A stretch of DNA of 64,000 nt from Hymenobacter properus (GTDB lineage Bacteria; Bacteroidota; Bacteroidia; Cytophagales; Hymenobacteraceae), in contig NZ_JADQDP010000006.1 in the NCBI RefSeq assembly GCF_015694735.1, forward strand, positions 62,001 to 126,000, read 5' to 3'. A program made the translations under genes and the position numbers. Below, piece after piece: positions 52,363 through 61,327 of this stretch (position 1 is the stretch's first letter; each line of letters begins with the position of its first letter). The notes below the pieces were generated by a model. That model saw nothing but the letters and a program-made list of their open reading frames with translations, was not told the DNA's origin and made no database searches.

Positions 52363-53307
52363 ATGAAACACCTGCTACTCTCGCTGCTTCTGGCGCTTCC
52401 ACTGGCGCTTCGGGCCCAATCAGCCAACCCCGCAATGTGGTGCCCGGCCGGCGCCACGTGGACGTATGGCTACGCCCTGTTTGCCGAGCGGGGCACTATC
52501 ACCGTCCGCTACGCCCGCGACACGGTGGTGGCCGGGCAGCCGGCGCAAGTGCTCACCCGGCAATTAAATTCGGTGTATTATCCTGGCCCAACGCCCGGCG
52601 CCAATTTGTATTGGCCTGTGGTTATCACCCGAGTAGTCGGCCGTCGGGTCGAAGTATGGGCCTATGGCCAATTCTATACCCTTTACGATTTTGGAGCGCT
52701 GCCTGGCAGCACTTGGCCGACAGTTTTGGCGAGCCCTGCCAACGCTTGCCCGCAGGCAAGAAGCATGGCGCAAGTAGTCGTCGACAGTGTGGGCACCCAG
52801 CAGCTTGCTGGCCACACGTTGCGGTGGTTTCGTGCGCATTTGCTACCCACTGGCGCTAGCACGCAGGGTTATTGGCACGGGCGGGTGTATGAACAAGTAG
52901 GCGGGACCGAATACATGCAGCCGTTGGCACTTGACTGTCCAGTCGTGGATGCAGGCGTCATTGGCCCGGTTTTCAGCTTCCGCGCAACGGGTTGTCCCAC
53001 CACCAGTTTCGTTCCTGGTTCGGGTACCCTGGTGCTAGGCAGCGCGCAGGCCCGCGCTGAAGCTGCCGGCTTTGCCGTTTACCCGAATCCATCGGCCGGC
53101 GCGGGCGTGCTGCGGGTGGCGCTGCCCGCGGGTTTCGGCCCGGCCGCGCAGCTGCGTTTACTGGACCTGACGGGCCGCCTGGTGCTTTGCCAGCCGGCTC
53201 GGAGCGAACCGTTGCTGGACGTGCGCGGCCTGGCGGCGGGCATTTACTCCCTGCAGCTCAGCACGCAGGGTGCCGCCAGCCTGGTTTGTCGTGTGGTGCT
53301 CGAATAA
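52363..53307 (+). CDS. Secreted protein with T9SS sorting domain (314 aa)
   Basis: A signal peptide (MKHLLLSLLLALPLALRAQ) is followed by a domain of about 210 residues that I do not recognise (starts MWCPAGATWTYGYALF, beta-rich, with a few cysteines). The last 75 residues (FAVYPNPSAGAGVLRVALP... to GIYSLQLSTQG) are a T9SS type A sorting domain, so it is delivered to the cell surface. The chosen ATG is the only one that gives a signal peptide. It is transcribed after the preA terminator, so it is not part of the pyrimidine set. Confidence 0.85.
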   Translation: MKHLLLSLLLALPLALRAQSANPAMWCPAGATWTYGYALFAERGTITVRYARDTVVAGQPAQVLTRQLNSVYYPGPTPGANLYWPVVITRVVGRRVEVWAYGQFYTLYDFGALPGSTWPTVLASPANACPQARSMAQVVVDSVGTQQLAGHTLRWFRAHLLPTGASTQGYWHGRVYEQVGGTEYMQPLALDCPVVDAGVIGPVFSFRATGCPTTSFVPGSGTLVLGSAQARAEAAGFAVYPNPSAGAGVLRVALPAGFGPAAQLRLLDLTGRLVLCQPARSEPLLDVRGLAAGIYSLQLSTQGAASLVCRVVLE

Positions 53308-53403
53308 GGCCAGGGATGCAACTGAATGTGGTCTGCAATTTGTTGATTGACATATAAGTTACCTCACCTATAAATCGACGCGCTTCGGCCGCCTGTCCAT
53401 ATC

Positions 53404-53706
53404 ATGAAAACGAAATCATTGATTTTTGCCCTCGGCATCTGCGTGATGCTGCTTAGCGGCTGCGTGGCCTCGGTTGGCACAGGCTATGATATGGGGTACG
53501 GCTATTACCCGCCGGCCCAGCCTTACTACGGTGGTTATTATGCCCGCCCATACTACGCCCCGCGCCCTATCATCGTGCGCCCTTACCGTCAGCCCTACCG
53601 CCCCAATTATAACGGCTACCGCGGCGACGGCCGCGGCAACTGGAACGGCAACCGCGGCGGCAACAGCAGTGGCTACCACGGCGGTGGCCACGGTCGCAGC
53701 CACTAA
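53404..53706 (+). CDS. Small Gly/Tyr-rich lipoprotein
   Basis: A 100-residue protein with a lipobox (MLLSGC, Cys20). The mature part is Tyr/Pro/Gly-rich (GYGYYPPAQPYYGGYY) then Arg/Asn/Gly-rich (GDGRGNWNGNRGGN) and ends in a His/Gly tail. Such low-complexity lipoproteins are common in Bacteroidota; function unknown. It ends just before a strong bidirectional terminator shared with purU. Confidence 0.75.
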   Translation: MKTKSLIFALGICVMLLSGCVASVGTGYDMGYGYYPPAQPYYGGYYARPYYAPRPIIVRPYRQPYRPNYNGYRGDGRGNWNGNRGGNSSGYHGGGHGRSH

Positions 53707-53728
53707 TCCGGGGTATGCCATTATCACA

Positions 53729-53780
53729 GCCACAAACAGAAGCGGCCCGCAGTGCGCTGCGGGCCGCTTCTGTTTGTGGC
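53729..53780. terminator. Bidirectional terminator between lipoprotein gene and purU
   Basis: A 24-bp perfect stem (arms contain CAGAAGCGGCCCGCAG / CTGCGGGCCGCTTCTG) with a 4-nt TGCG loop, midway between convergent genes. Confidence 0.9.
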
Positions 53781-53788
53781 AAACGCAT

Positions 53789-54622
53789 TCAGTCGAAAAT
53801 CACCGTTTTGTTGCCGTGCACGAATACCTGCTCGTCAAACACCATTTTGAGCGAGCGGGCCAGCACAATCTTCTCCACGTCGCGGCCGGCCTGGGCCATT
53901 TCGTGGGCACTCTGGGTGTGGTCGATGGGGATGACGTTTTGGGCGATGATGGGGCCCTGGTCGAGTTGTTCGTTCACGAAATGGGCAGTGGCGCCAATGA
54001 TTTTCACTCCCCGGGCATAGGCTTGGGCGTAAGGGCTGGCCCCCACGAAAGCCGGCAGAAACGAATGGTGAATGTTGATGAGGCGGTTGGGATAGTGCGC
54101 CACAAAATCGGAGGTCAGGATGCGCATGTATTTGGCCAGCACCACGAAGTCGGGTTGATACTGGGCCAGCACCGCCAGTACTTCGGCCTCGTGCGCTTCG
54201 CGCGTGCGGTTGGCGTGGGGCAGGTAGTGGAAGGGCAGGTTGAATTTGCGGGTGAGGTCGCCAAGCACCTCGTAGTTGCTCACGACGGCCAGCACCCGGG
54301 CATTTAGCTCGCCAAACTCGTGGCGCACCAGCAGCTCGCTCAGGCAGTGATGCTCCTTGGTGGCCATGAGCACAATTTTTTTGGGCTGGTTGGTGGTGAG
54401 GCGGATGCTGGCCGCCACCGGCAAAGCAGCGCGCAATTCTTCCAGCAGCGTGGCGGCATCAAATGCACCGGTGATTTCGGTGCGCATGAAAAAGTAGTTG
54501 CCGTCGCGGTCCACGAATTCGCCGTTGCGAACAATGTTGAGGCCGTGTTTGAACAGCACGCCTGTGATTTTATAAATCAGGCCCGGCTCGGCGGGGCAAT
54601 GGATGAGGAGCAGATGCGCCAT
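53789..54622 (-). CDS. purU: Formyltetrahydrofolate deformylase
   Basis: A 277-residue enzyme. N-terminal ACT domain (about 1-80, LLIHCPAEPGLIYKIT) and C-terminal formyltransferase-like domain with NIHHSFLPAF (Asn183, His185) and the catalytic Asp221 in QLDQGPIIAQ. It hydrolyses 10-formyl-THF to formate and THF, supplying formate for purine synthesis and balancing the one-carbon pool. Length is normal. The ATG is preceded within 2 nt by a TTCCTTTG promoter-like box. Single gene, convergent with the lipoprotein gene. Confidence 0.95.
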   Translation of the reverse strand: MAHLLLIHCPAEPGLIYKITGVLFKHGLNIVRNGEFVDRDGNYFFMRTEITGAFDAATLLEELRAALPVAASIRLTTNQPKKIVLMATKEHHCLSELLVRHEFGELNARVLAVVSNYEVLGDLTRKFNLPFHYLPHANRTREAHEAEVLAVLAQYQPDFVVLAKYMRILTSDFVAHYPNRLINIHHSFLPAFVGASPYAQAYARGVKIIGATAHFVNEQLDQGPIIAQNVIPIDHTQSAHEMAQAGRDVEKIVLARSLKMVFDEQVFVHGNKTVIFD

Positions 54623-54735
54623 ACAAAGGAAAAGTTGTCGTCAGTAAAAGGGCGAAATGCCGGGTTCTAAAAGCAGCGTGCTGTTGATTGCATCATTACG
54701 CCTTTATTTGTTGAGTAATTCAGCTTCAATAATTA

Positions 54736-55656
54736 GTGCCCCTACCTCTACCCGCCCGACTAATGCCGGCCCTGTTGCTTAAGGCAGGTTTGCTGGTACC
54801 CAACATTGGTTACGCACAAGGTTACGTCGAGGGCATTGGGCTAAGCTACGAAGTGCTGCCGCTGCAGCAGAAAAGTGGGAGCGAAGCTACCTTCCGAGCC
54901 GATGTTTTTCGGGCAAATATTATTGCGCCGGTGGCCGTGGCAGCCGATACCTCGCACGCTTTCTTAGCAGGCCTGAACCTGGAGGCCCTGCATTTTAGCG
55001 GCAGCCGGCCGGGTTTTGCGGTGCAGAATGTATATGGCATTACGCCGGTGCTGGGCTACCGGCAGCGCCTGTCGGCCCGCACCGAGCTCACTGCCCTCGC
55101 TCTGCCCAGCCTCAACTCCGACCTGCGCGAAGTGCGCGGCGCCGACGTGACCTGGGGCGGCGTGCTGCGCGCCGCCTACCGTGCCAATCCCCGCCGGGCG
55201 TACCGGCTCACGGTGGGCTACCGGCAGCAGTTCTACGGCCCGCAGTACGTGCTGCTGCTGGGGCTCGACTGGCGGCTGGGCGAGCGGTGGCGGGCCTTCG
55301 GAGACTTGCCCACCACGTTCAACATCAGCTACGCCGCCACGGCCAAGGTGAATGTTGGCTTTAATTTAAATGGCATCAATACGGCGTATCGGTTGCTGAA
55401 CAACGACCAGTATTTCCAGTACCAGCAAGCTCACTACGGCCTTTTTGCCGAAACCTACCTGAGCAGCCATTGGGCTGTGCGTGCCACGGCTGCCTACGCC
55501 GGCATCCGGCGGCTGGACGTGTTTGCGAAGGACGACCAGTGGCCGGCCACTATCGATTACATCGGCTTGGGCACCGCGCCCACGCCTCTCAACCCACGCC
55601 TAGAGAAGGGCCTCGCGTTTCGGCTGGCGCTGAGCTACCGGGTGCCCGCACCGTAG
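54736..55656 (+). CDS. Outer-membrane protein, DUF6268-like
   Basis: A 306-residue beta-rich protein with an N-terminal signal (ending IGYAQ) and repeated amphipathic strands (FRANIIAPVAVAAD, AFLAGLNLEALHF, YRLTVGYRQQFYGPQYVLLLGLDWRLG), ending in a typical outer-membrane strand (AFRLALSYRVPAP). The pattern fits DUF6268. The GTG at 54736 gives a positively charged n-region; the ATG at 54763 is a good alternative that would shorten the signal by 9 residues. Divergent from purU. Function unknown. Confidence 0.7.
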   Translation: MPLPLPARLMPALLLKAGLLVPNIGYAQGYVEGIGLSYEVLPLQQKSGSEATFRADVFRANIIAPVAVAADTSHAFLAGLNLEALHFSGSRPGFAVQNVYGITPVLGYRQRLSARTELTALALPSLNSDLREVRGADVTWGGVLRAAYRANPRRAYRLTVGYRQQFYGPQYVLLLGLDWRLGERWRAFGDLPTTFNISYAATAKVNVGFNLNGINTAYRLLNNDQYFQYQQAHYGLFAETYLSSHWAVRATAAYAGIRRLDVFAKDDQWPATIDYIGLGTAPTPLNPRLEKGLAFRLALSYRVPAP

Positions 55657-55660
55657 GCCG

Positions 55661-56818
55661 TTACATCTGGCCGACTGGCTGCGAATCCGTGGGCTGGGCG
55701 GCTCTTTTGGGCGAGTCGGCGTGAATGGAGGCCGTGGTATCGCGGAGGTGCTGCGGGCGACGGCCACTTTTCACCGCCTGAATTTCGGCCACCACCGCCA
55801 GGGCAATTTCCTCCGGCGTTTCGCCGCCCAGCGTCAGGCCAATGGGGCTGTACAGGCGGCTGGCAGCATCTTCCAGGCCCGGCAATTCCAAATCGGCCAG
55901 CAGCCTCCCGGCCTTGGCGCGGGGGCCAAGCAGGCCGATGTAGGGCGCAGCCGTGGGCAGTAGCGTGTGCAGCGCGGCCAAGTCGTAGGCATAGTTGTGG
56001 CTGAGCAGCACGTGGTAGGCACCGGCGTCGGGGTGCTGGGTTTCCAGCTCGCGCACGGGCACAATGCGCACTTCGGCCGCTTCCGGAAAGCGTGCGGCGG
56101 TGGCCAGGTTGGGCCGTCCGTCTACTACCGTGATGTGCCAGCCGAGCGAAGCGGCCAGGTGCACCAGCGGCTGGGCGTCGTTGCCGGCGCCGTACACCAC
56201 CAGGCGCAGCGGCGGGCGCAGCGCTTCCAGCAGTGCCCGCACGGGCCCGGCAGCGGTTTCCACGTCCAGAATCTGCGACTGGCCTTGCGCCAGCGCTGCC
56301 CGTGCTGCTTCGGCCAGCGGGGCAGCCAGGAGGGGAGTGCCGCGCAGTGCGCCCGCTTCGGTGAGCAGCACACGTTGGCCCACGGTGGCCTTCAGCCCCG
56401 AGGTATCGGTCTCAAACACGGTGGCCAGCACAGCCGGCTCGGGGTGCTGGGCGAAGCCGCGCAGCAGCTCCACGGGGTTGTCGGGGGCGGCAAAATCAAG
56501 TGGTTCGAGCAGGATGCGGACCACGCCCTGGCAGCCAGGACCCAGGCCGTGGCGCGGGTCGTCCTCGTCGCGGGTATCGTAAGTGACCAAGGCCGGTTGG
56601 CCCCGAAAAATAGCCTGCCGAGCCCGCTGGCGGGCATCGCCTTCGAGGCAGCCCCCGCTGATGGCGCCGGTCAGCTCGCCGTCTTCGGTCACGAGCATGC
56701 GGGCGCCGGGGCGGCGGTAGGCCGAGCCCAGCACCTCCACCACCGTGGCCAGGGCGCAGGGGCGGGCCGCGGCGCGGTGGCGGTCGTAGGCGAGGAGCAG
56801 GCGTTGGAGTTCGGTCAT
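55661..56818 (-). CDS. XdhC family protein
   Basis: A 385-residue protein with both XdhC/CoxI halves: N-terminal GSAYRRPGARMLV and GAISGGCLEGD, and a C-terminal Rossmann domain (LRLVVYGAGNDAQPLV, LLSHNYAYDLAAL, YIGLLGPRAK). XdhC proteins bind and sulfurate the molybdenum cofactor and insert it into xanthine dehydrogenase-type enzymes. No such enzyme is in the window. Start: the ATG at 56818, MTELQRLLLAYDR; the longer frame adds a Pro/Arg-rich leader. The tail after about 350 is disordered. Ends 4 bp after the convergent outer-membrane gene. Confidence 0.9.
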   Translation of the reverse strand: MTELQRLLLAYDRHRAAARPCALATVVEVLGSAYRRPGARMLVTEDGELTGAISGGCLEGDARQRARQAIFRGQPALVTYDTRDEDDPRHGLGPGCQGVVRILLEPLDFAAPDNPVELLRGFAQHPEPAVLATVFETDTSGLKATVGQRVLLTEAGALRGTPLLAAPLAEAARAALAQGQSQILDVETAAGPVRALLEALRPPLRLVVYGAGNDAQPLVHLAASLGWHITVVDGRPNLATAARFPEAAEVRIVPVRELETQHPDAGAYHVLLSHNYAYDLAALHTLLPTAAPYIGLLGPRAKAGRLLADLELPGLEDAASRLYSPIGLTLGGETPEEIALAVVAEIQAVKSGRRPQHLRDTTASIHADSPKRAAQPTDSQPVGQM

Positions 56819-56941
56819 GAGGCGGTAGTTTGCGCAGGCAGTACGCCCGGCGGCGGGGCGGGGTTCTGTAAACCACCGGCAGGCAAGCGTGTTTTGCATC
56901 AGGCCGAAAGGTGCCCGCCCGTTGGGGCTAAATGGAATGCT

Positions 56942-57811
56942 ATGACCGCCTCAATTCCCCTTTTTCAACTCAGCACGCTCACTGCAACGGAAGAGCAGCC
57001 GGCGGACTTTTTCTTTTTGGGACCCCATGCTCCGGTGTCCCAACTGCCGATTAGCCTGCCCTACCGGAGCAACTATTACAAAATTGGCTTATGCCTGCGC
57101 GGCCAGGCTCAGTTAAAAGTTGACTTGGAAACTTACGACATCGGGCCCAACTCACTGATGCTGCTGTCGCCCTACGTCATCAAGCAGTGGCCGTATATGT
57201 CGGCCGATTTTGAGGGGCTGAGCATCTTTTTCACCCAAGCGTTTATTTCGGCCAAGAGTGGGCTGAAGCTGGATGCTTTCTCTTTCTTCGAGCGGGACGC
57301 GCTGCATGTTTTCCAATTAACCGCCGGGCAGGCAAACGAGATGGCTGCCCTCTTGCACAGCATTGAGCAGAAATACCTGGCGCCGCATATTTATCGGGAG
57401 GAAATTCTGCGCAGTCTCATCCAGATTCTGCTACACGAAACCGCACCCATTTACAGTGCGCAACACGTGGCGGCAAAGGCTGTGCAAACGCGCGGTCAAT
57501 TAATTGCTTCTGAATTTAAACAATTGGTCAGCAGTCACTACGCCTCGGAACGCAGCCTGGGCTTCTATGCCGACAAGCTCTGCATCACGCCTAAGCATTT
57601 GGCCGAAACCGTGAGGGAGGCCACCGGCAAGCGCGCCGTGGAGTGGCTAACCGAGGCCGTATTGCTCGAAGCCCACGTGCTGCTGCAAAACCCGGCTCTA
57701 AGCATTGCTCAGATTGCGGATACGCTGCACTTTGCCGACCAGTCCACGTTTGGACGGTTTTTCCGCAAAAGTGCTGGCGTTTCGCCGGCAGCATTTCGGC
57801 AGGGGTTATAG
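56942..57811 (+). CDS. AraC-family transcriptional regulator
   Basis: A 289-residue regulator. The N-terminal half is cupin-like (YYKIGLCLRGQAQLKVDLETYDIGPNSLMLLSPYV), and the C-terminal 100 residues form the double HTH (YADKLCITPKHLAETVREATGK, then SIAQIADTLHFADQSTFGRFFRKSAGVSP). The ATG at 56942 gives a normal-length AraC protein; the frame stays open upstream across the antisense strand of xdhC, which is not coding. It is divergent from xdhC and might control it or the oxidoreductase downstream. Confidence 0.92.
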   Translation: MTASIPLFQLSTLTATEEQPADFFFLGPHAPVSQLPISLPYRSNYYKIGLCLRGQAQLKVDLETYDIGPNSLMLLSPYVIKQWPYMSADFEGLSIFFTQAFISAKSGLKLDAFSFFERDALHVFQLTAGQANEMAALLHSIEQKYLAPHIYREEILRSLIQILLHETAPIYSAQHVAAKAVQTRGQLIASEFKQLVSSHYASERSLGFYADKLCITPKHLAETVREATGKRAVEWLTEAVLLEAHVLLQNPALSIAQIADTLHFADQSTFGRFFRKSAGVSPAAFRQGL

Positions 57812-57833
57812 AAGAGCGCCGAGAATACACAAG

Positions 57834-57927
57834 AACGGTCAAGCAGCGCGCAGCGAAGCATCTTTGCTGCGTAAGTAATTATTTACTTCTCCGGTAAAGA
57901 CGCTTCGCTGCGCGCTGCTTGACCGTT
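57834..57927. repeat. Palindromic repeat, family A (AACGGTCAAGC variant)
   Basis: Arms AACGGTCAAGCAGCGCGCAGCG... and CGCTGCGCGCTGCTTGACCGTT are fully complementary for 27 bp although they differ from the family consensus at GGTCAAGC; both arms changed together. Confidence 0.88.
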
Positions 57928-58019
57928 CTATTTATCCGTGTCGTCTTTTCCGCCTTTCGGCACAATGCTCCCGTAGTTTGGCTCTTTCTCTGGGTTCTAC
58001 GCGGCCGGAGCTTTGTGGT

Positions 58020-58901
58020 ATGAAAATCACACTTACCGGTTCCCTCGGGAACATCAGCAAGCCCTTGGCCACCGCGCTGGTGCAGCAGGGCCACGTCGTC
58101 ACCGTCATCAGCAGCAAGGCCGACCGGCAGGCGGAAATTGAAGCGTTGGGCGCCACCGCGGCCATCGGCACGGTGGATGACGCGGCGTTTCTGGCGAAGG
58201 CCTTTGCCGGGGCCGATGCCGTGTATTTGATGGTGCCGCCCCATTTTGCGGTGGCCGATTCGCGGAAATACCATCAGGAAGTCGGCCGCGCCTATGCCCA
58301 GGCCATCCGGGAGTCGGGCGTGCGGCGCGTGGTGCAGCTCAGCAGCTGGGGCGCGCACCTGAGCGAAGGCACCGGCGGCATTTTAGGTTCGCATGACGTG
58401 GAGGTCATTCTGCGCGAGGTGCCCGGTGTGGCGCTCATGCACCTGCGGCCTACGTCCTTCTACACCAATTTCAACGCGTCGGTAGGGATGATAAAGGGCG
58501 CGGGAATAATTGGTGCCAATTACGCAGGCGATATCAAAGTGTCCTTCGTGCACCCGCGCGACATTGCCGCTGCGGCGGCTGAGGAACTGGTTAAACCCGC
58601 TACTGGAGCCAGCCAGGCCGTGCGCTACGTCGCCAGCGACGAACGCACGGCCAACGAAGTGGCGCAGGCCCTGGGGGCCGCCATTGGCATGCCCGACTTG
58701 ACATGGGTGGCCTTTTCCGACGAGCAAATGCGAGAAAACATGACGAGCCATGGCGTGCCGGCGGATAGAGCCAACGAGGTGGTGGACATTTACAAGAGCA
58801 TCAACAATGGCAAGCTGGGCGAGGACTACTGGCAGCACCGCCCCACGCTGGGCCAAGTAAAGCTGGAAGATTTTGCCCGGGAGTTCGCGGCAGCTTTTTA
58901 G
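58020..58901 (+). CDS. NmrA-like NAD(P)-binding oxidoreductase
   Basis: A 293-residue Rossmann protein of the atypical SDR/NmrA group. It starts MKITLTGSLGNISKPLATAL (modified GxxGxxG), then VYLMVPPH, VVQLSSWGAHLSEGTG and LRPTSFYTNF, typical of quinone oxidoreductase-2-like or NmrA proteins. No catalytic YxxxK in the usual place, so it may sense NAD(P) or reduce quinones. The ATG at 58020 is chosen because the sequence begins at the nucleotide-binding strand. Its neighbours are two AraC regulators. Confidence 0.88.
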   Translation: MKITLTGSLGNISKPLATALVQQGHVVTVISSKADRQAEIEALGATAAIGTVDDAAFLAKAFAGADAVYLMVPPHFAVADSRKYHQEVGRAYAQAIRESGVRRVVQLSSWGAHLSEGTGGILGSHDVEVILREVPGVALMHLRPTSFYTNFNASVGMIKGAGIIGANYAGDIKVSFVHPRDIAAAAAEELVKPATGASQAVRYVASDERTANEVAQALGAAIGMPDLTWVAFSDEQMRENMTSHGVPADRANEVVDIYKSINNGKLGEDYWQHRPTLGQVKLEDFAREFAAAF

Positions 58902-58923
58902 AGGACTGTAGGATGAAAATGTG

Positions 58924-59112
58924 AACGTCATGCTGAGCGCAGTCGAAGCATCTCTACCACGCCGTCTGTCATGCTGACGAAGGAAGCATCTTAGTACCGC
59001 TGAAAGCTAGTCGTTCTGACTTGATAAGGTCCTTCGTCTCTACTCGAGCCGCAGAATGCTCAGGAGGACAGATGGCGCGAGCGAGATGCTTCGGCTGCGC
59101 TCAGCATGACGT
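58924..59112. repeat. Palindromic repeat, family A, interrupted by a family B element
   Basis: The outer arms AACGTCATGCTGAGCGCAGTCG (58924-58945) and GCGCTCAGCATGACGT (ending 59112) belong to family A. Between them, where other copies have about 25 bp, lies a 106-bp family B palindrome. The outer ends match family A elsewhere. Confidence 0.88.
58966..59071. repeat. Palindromic repeat, family B, nested copy
   Basis: CTGTCATGCTGACGAAGG left and GCTCAGGAGGACAG right, with GATAAGGTCCTTCG in the right half shared with the family B copy at 45201. The left arm is degraded relative to that copy. Confidence 0.8.
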
Positions 59113-59159
59113 GCTTTGTTATGCAGGAAGGCTACATTTGATTTATTCAACTGCTCGCC

Positions 59160-60077
59160 ATGCCCTCCCGCCCGCTTTCCGACCTTTACACCAAGCTCGT
59201 TCCTGAAGCAGCCGAAACGCTGCTCTTGGAGCGCCCGCGCGAAATCGGCGATTTCAACGTTTTCAACGTGGCCGACCTGATGCTGGCCAACCGCGAGCGG
59301 CCACCCATGACGTTCGACCGCCGGGCCTTCTACAAAATCAGCCTCATTAAAGGCCGCAGCCGCATCGAGTACGCCGACCAGGTGGTGGAGGTGGAGGATA
59401 AGGCCCTATGGTTTGCCTCGTCGCGCGTGCCTTACCGCTGGCTGCCGCACGACCAGGCACAGACCGGCCACTTCTGCATTTTCACTGATGCGTTTTTGCT
59501 GCCCGTCAAAGGCCGAACGATGGTGGAGGAATTGCCGGCTTTTCAGCCGGGCGCATCGCCGGTGTTTCAGGTCAGCGACGAAGAATACACCGCCATGGAA
59601 GCCGTTTTCCAGAAGATGACGCGGGAAATTGCTTCCGACTACGCTTATAAGTATGAGCTGCTACGGGCTTACCTGCTGGAGTTGATTCACTACGTGCAGA
59701 AGTTTCAACCGGCCGCATCGTCAGCCCCAATTCACTCCGCGGCGGCCCGCCTGGCCACCCAGTTTGCCGACTTGCTGGAGCGTCAATTTCCCTTAGAATC
59801 TCCGCAGCAGCGCCTGCGGCTGCGCACCGCTGCCGACTATGCCCAGCAACTGGCTGTGCACGTCAACCACCTCAACCGCGTGCTAAAAGAAACCACCGGC
59901 CACACCACCACCGCGCTGATTGGCAGCCGTATGGCGCAAGAAGCCAAAATCCTGCTCAAGCAAACGAACTGGAATATTTCCGAAATCGCCGACAGCTTGG
60001 GCTTTGCAGATACGGCGCACTTCTGCAACTTCTTCAAGCGCCAAACCCAATTGACGCCAAGCGACTTTCGGGGGTAG
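59160..60077 (+). CDS. AraC-family transcriptional regulator
   Basis: A 305-residue regulator with an N-terminal sensor domain (FYKISLIKGRSRIEYADQVVEV) and a C-terminal double helix-turn-helix (YAQQLAVHVNHLNRVLKETTGH, then NISEIADSLGFADTAHFCNFFKRQTQLTP). It is not closely similar to the regulator at 56.9 kb. The next gene on the same strand, across a palindrome, is an SDR oxidoreductase, which is a plausible target. Start: first ATG, 48 bp after the nested repeat. Confidence 0.93.
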   Translation: MPSRPLSDLYTKLVPEAAETLLLERPREIGDFNVFNVADLMLANRERPPMTFDRRAFYKISLIKGRSRIEYADQVVEVEDKALWFASSRVPYRWLPHDQAQTGHFCIFTDAFLLPVKGRTMVEELPAFQPGASPVFQVSDEEYTAMEAVFQKMTREIASDYAYKYELLRAYLLELIHYVQKFQPAASSAPIHSAAARLATQFADLLERQFPLESPQQRLRLRTAADYAQQLAVHVNHLNRVLKETTGHTTTALIGSRMAQEAKILLKQTNWNISEIADSLGFADTAHFCNFFKRQTQLTPSDFRG

Positions 60078-60081
60078 CCCG

Positions 60082-60183
60082 AACGTCATGCCGAGCGCAG
60101 CCGAGGCATCTCGCGTGCAGTAATAAACCTGTCGATTGGATTGCATTGCGCACGCGAGATATCTCAGCTGCGCTCGGCATGAC
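60082..60183. repeat. Palindromic repeat, family A (GCCGAGG subtype)
   Basis: AACGTCATGCCGAGCGCAGCCGAGGC left and GCTGCGCTCGGCATGAC right. Its centre (GTCGATTGGATTGC) resembles that of the copy at 10177. Starts 4 bp after the AraC stop codon. Confidence 0.9.
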
Positions 60184-60306
60184 GGTCCTTCATCTAATCT
60201 ATGAATTGTTTGATTTTTTCAGCAAACGGTTTATTCCGCGCAAAGCCGGCAGCCCTAACGCACCGGTCCTTTGTGGTGTAATCAATCACCTTTAAAGGAC
60301 CATCAC

Positions 60307-61188
60307 ATGCGTGTTTTCGTAACCGGCGCGTCGGGTTTTGTCGGCTCCGCCATTGTTCAGGAATTATTAGGCGCGGGCCACCAAGTGCTCGGCCTCGCTC
60401 GCTCCGAAGAGTCGGCCCAGAAGCTTGCTGCCGCTGGCGCGGACGTGCATCGCGGCTCGCTCGACGACCTCGACTGCCTGCGCCGCGGCGCAGCCAAAGC
60501 GGACGGCATCATTCACACCGCCTACAACCACGATTTTTCGCAATACGCTGCTGCGGGCCAGACCGACCGCCAAGCTATTGAGGCCCTCGGCGAGGGGTTG
60601 GCGGGCACCGACCGCCCGCTCATCGTCACCTCTGGGCTGGCGGGTTTCAACCTGGGCCGCCCCGCCACCGAGCAAGACAACCCCGCCGCCTCGCCGCGCC
60701 AGTCGGAAGCCGCAGCCATGCAGCTGGCCGCGCAGGGCGTGCGCGCCTTGGTGGTGCGCCTAGCAGCGTCCGTGCACGACCGCGGCGACCACGGCTTCGT
60801 GCCGGTACTCATCGAAACGGCCCGCCAAAAAGGAGAAGCTGCCTACATCGGTGACGGCCTCAACCGCTGGCCCGCTGTGCACCGCCTCGACGCCGCCCGC
60901 CTCTACCGCCTGGTGCTGGAACAGGGCATTGCCGGTACCAATTACCACGGCGTGGCCGACGAAGGCATTGCCATGCGTGACCTCGCCGCCATCATCGGTC
61001 AGCACCTGAATGTACCCATCGTATCGAAAACGCCCGAAGAAGCCGCCGACCATTTCGGCTGGATGGCCCGCTTCGCCGCGCTGGACCTGACGGCTTCTAG
61101 CGCCCTCACCCAGCAGTGGCTGGGCTGGCACCCCACTCATCCGGGGCTGTTAGCCGATTTAGAAGACGGAGACTATTTTAAGAAGTAA
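60307..61188 (+). CDS. SDR-family NAD(P)-dependent oxidoreductase (extended/atypical)
   Basis: A 293-residue Rossmann protein starting MRVFVTGASGFVGSAIVQELL (TGxxGxxG), with LDDLDCLRRGAAKADGIIHTAY, VTSGLAGF and a C-terminal domain containing YIGDGLNRWPAVHRLDAARLYRL, typical of NAD-dependent epimerase/dehydratase-like SDRs acting on small molecules. The catalytic YxxxK is not obvious. It follows the AraC gene on the same strand, so it may be under its control. A terminator follows. Confidence 0.92.
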   Translation: MRVFVTGASGFVGSAIVQELLGAGHQVLGLARSEESAQKLAAAGADVHRGSLDDLDCLRRGAAKADGIIHTAYNHDFSQYAAAGQTDRQAIEALGEGLAGTDRPLIVTSGLAGFNLGRPATEQDNPAASPRQSEAAAMQLAAQGVRALVVRLAASVHDRGDHGFVPVLIETARQKGEAAYIGDGLNRWPAVHRLDAARLYRLVLEQGIAGTNYHGVADEGIAMRDLAAIIGQHLNVPIVSKTPEEAADHFGWMARFAALDLTASSALTQQWLGWHPTHPGLLADLEDGDYFKK

Positions 61189-61203
61189 GATTGAATTGAA
61201 ATC

Positions 61204-61240
61204 AACGGCCCGTCAGGAATTCGTGGCGGGCCGTTGTCTT
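61204..61240 (+). terminator. Terminator after the SDR gene
   Basis: AACGGCCCG and CGGGCCGTT stem with a 14-nt loop, then GTCTTTAT, 15 bp after the stop. Confidence 0.8.
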
Positions 61241-61327
61241 TATGGGTTGTAAAATTTCTTTCTTGGTATTAGCTACTCGATACTGGCGAAACCACCGAAT
61301 TAGAAAGATATTTACGAACTCATTTTC

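Noticed and set aside
55967..56941. Upstream extension of the AraC frame across xdhC
   Set aside because: The extension lies antisense to a convincing XdhC protein and is Gly/Gln/Arg-rich; the AraC protein starts normally at 56942.
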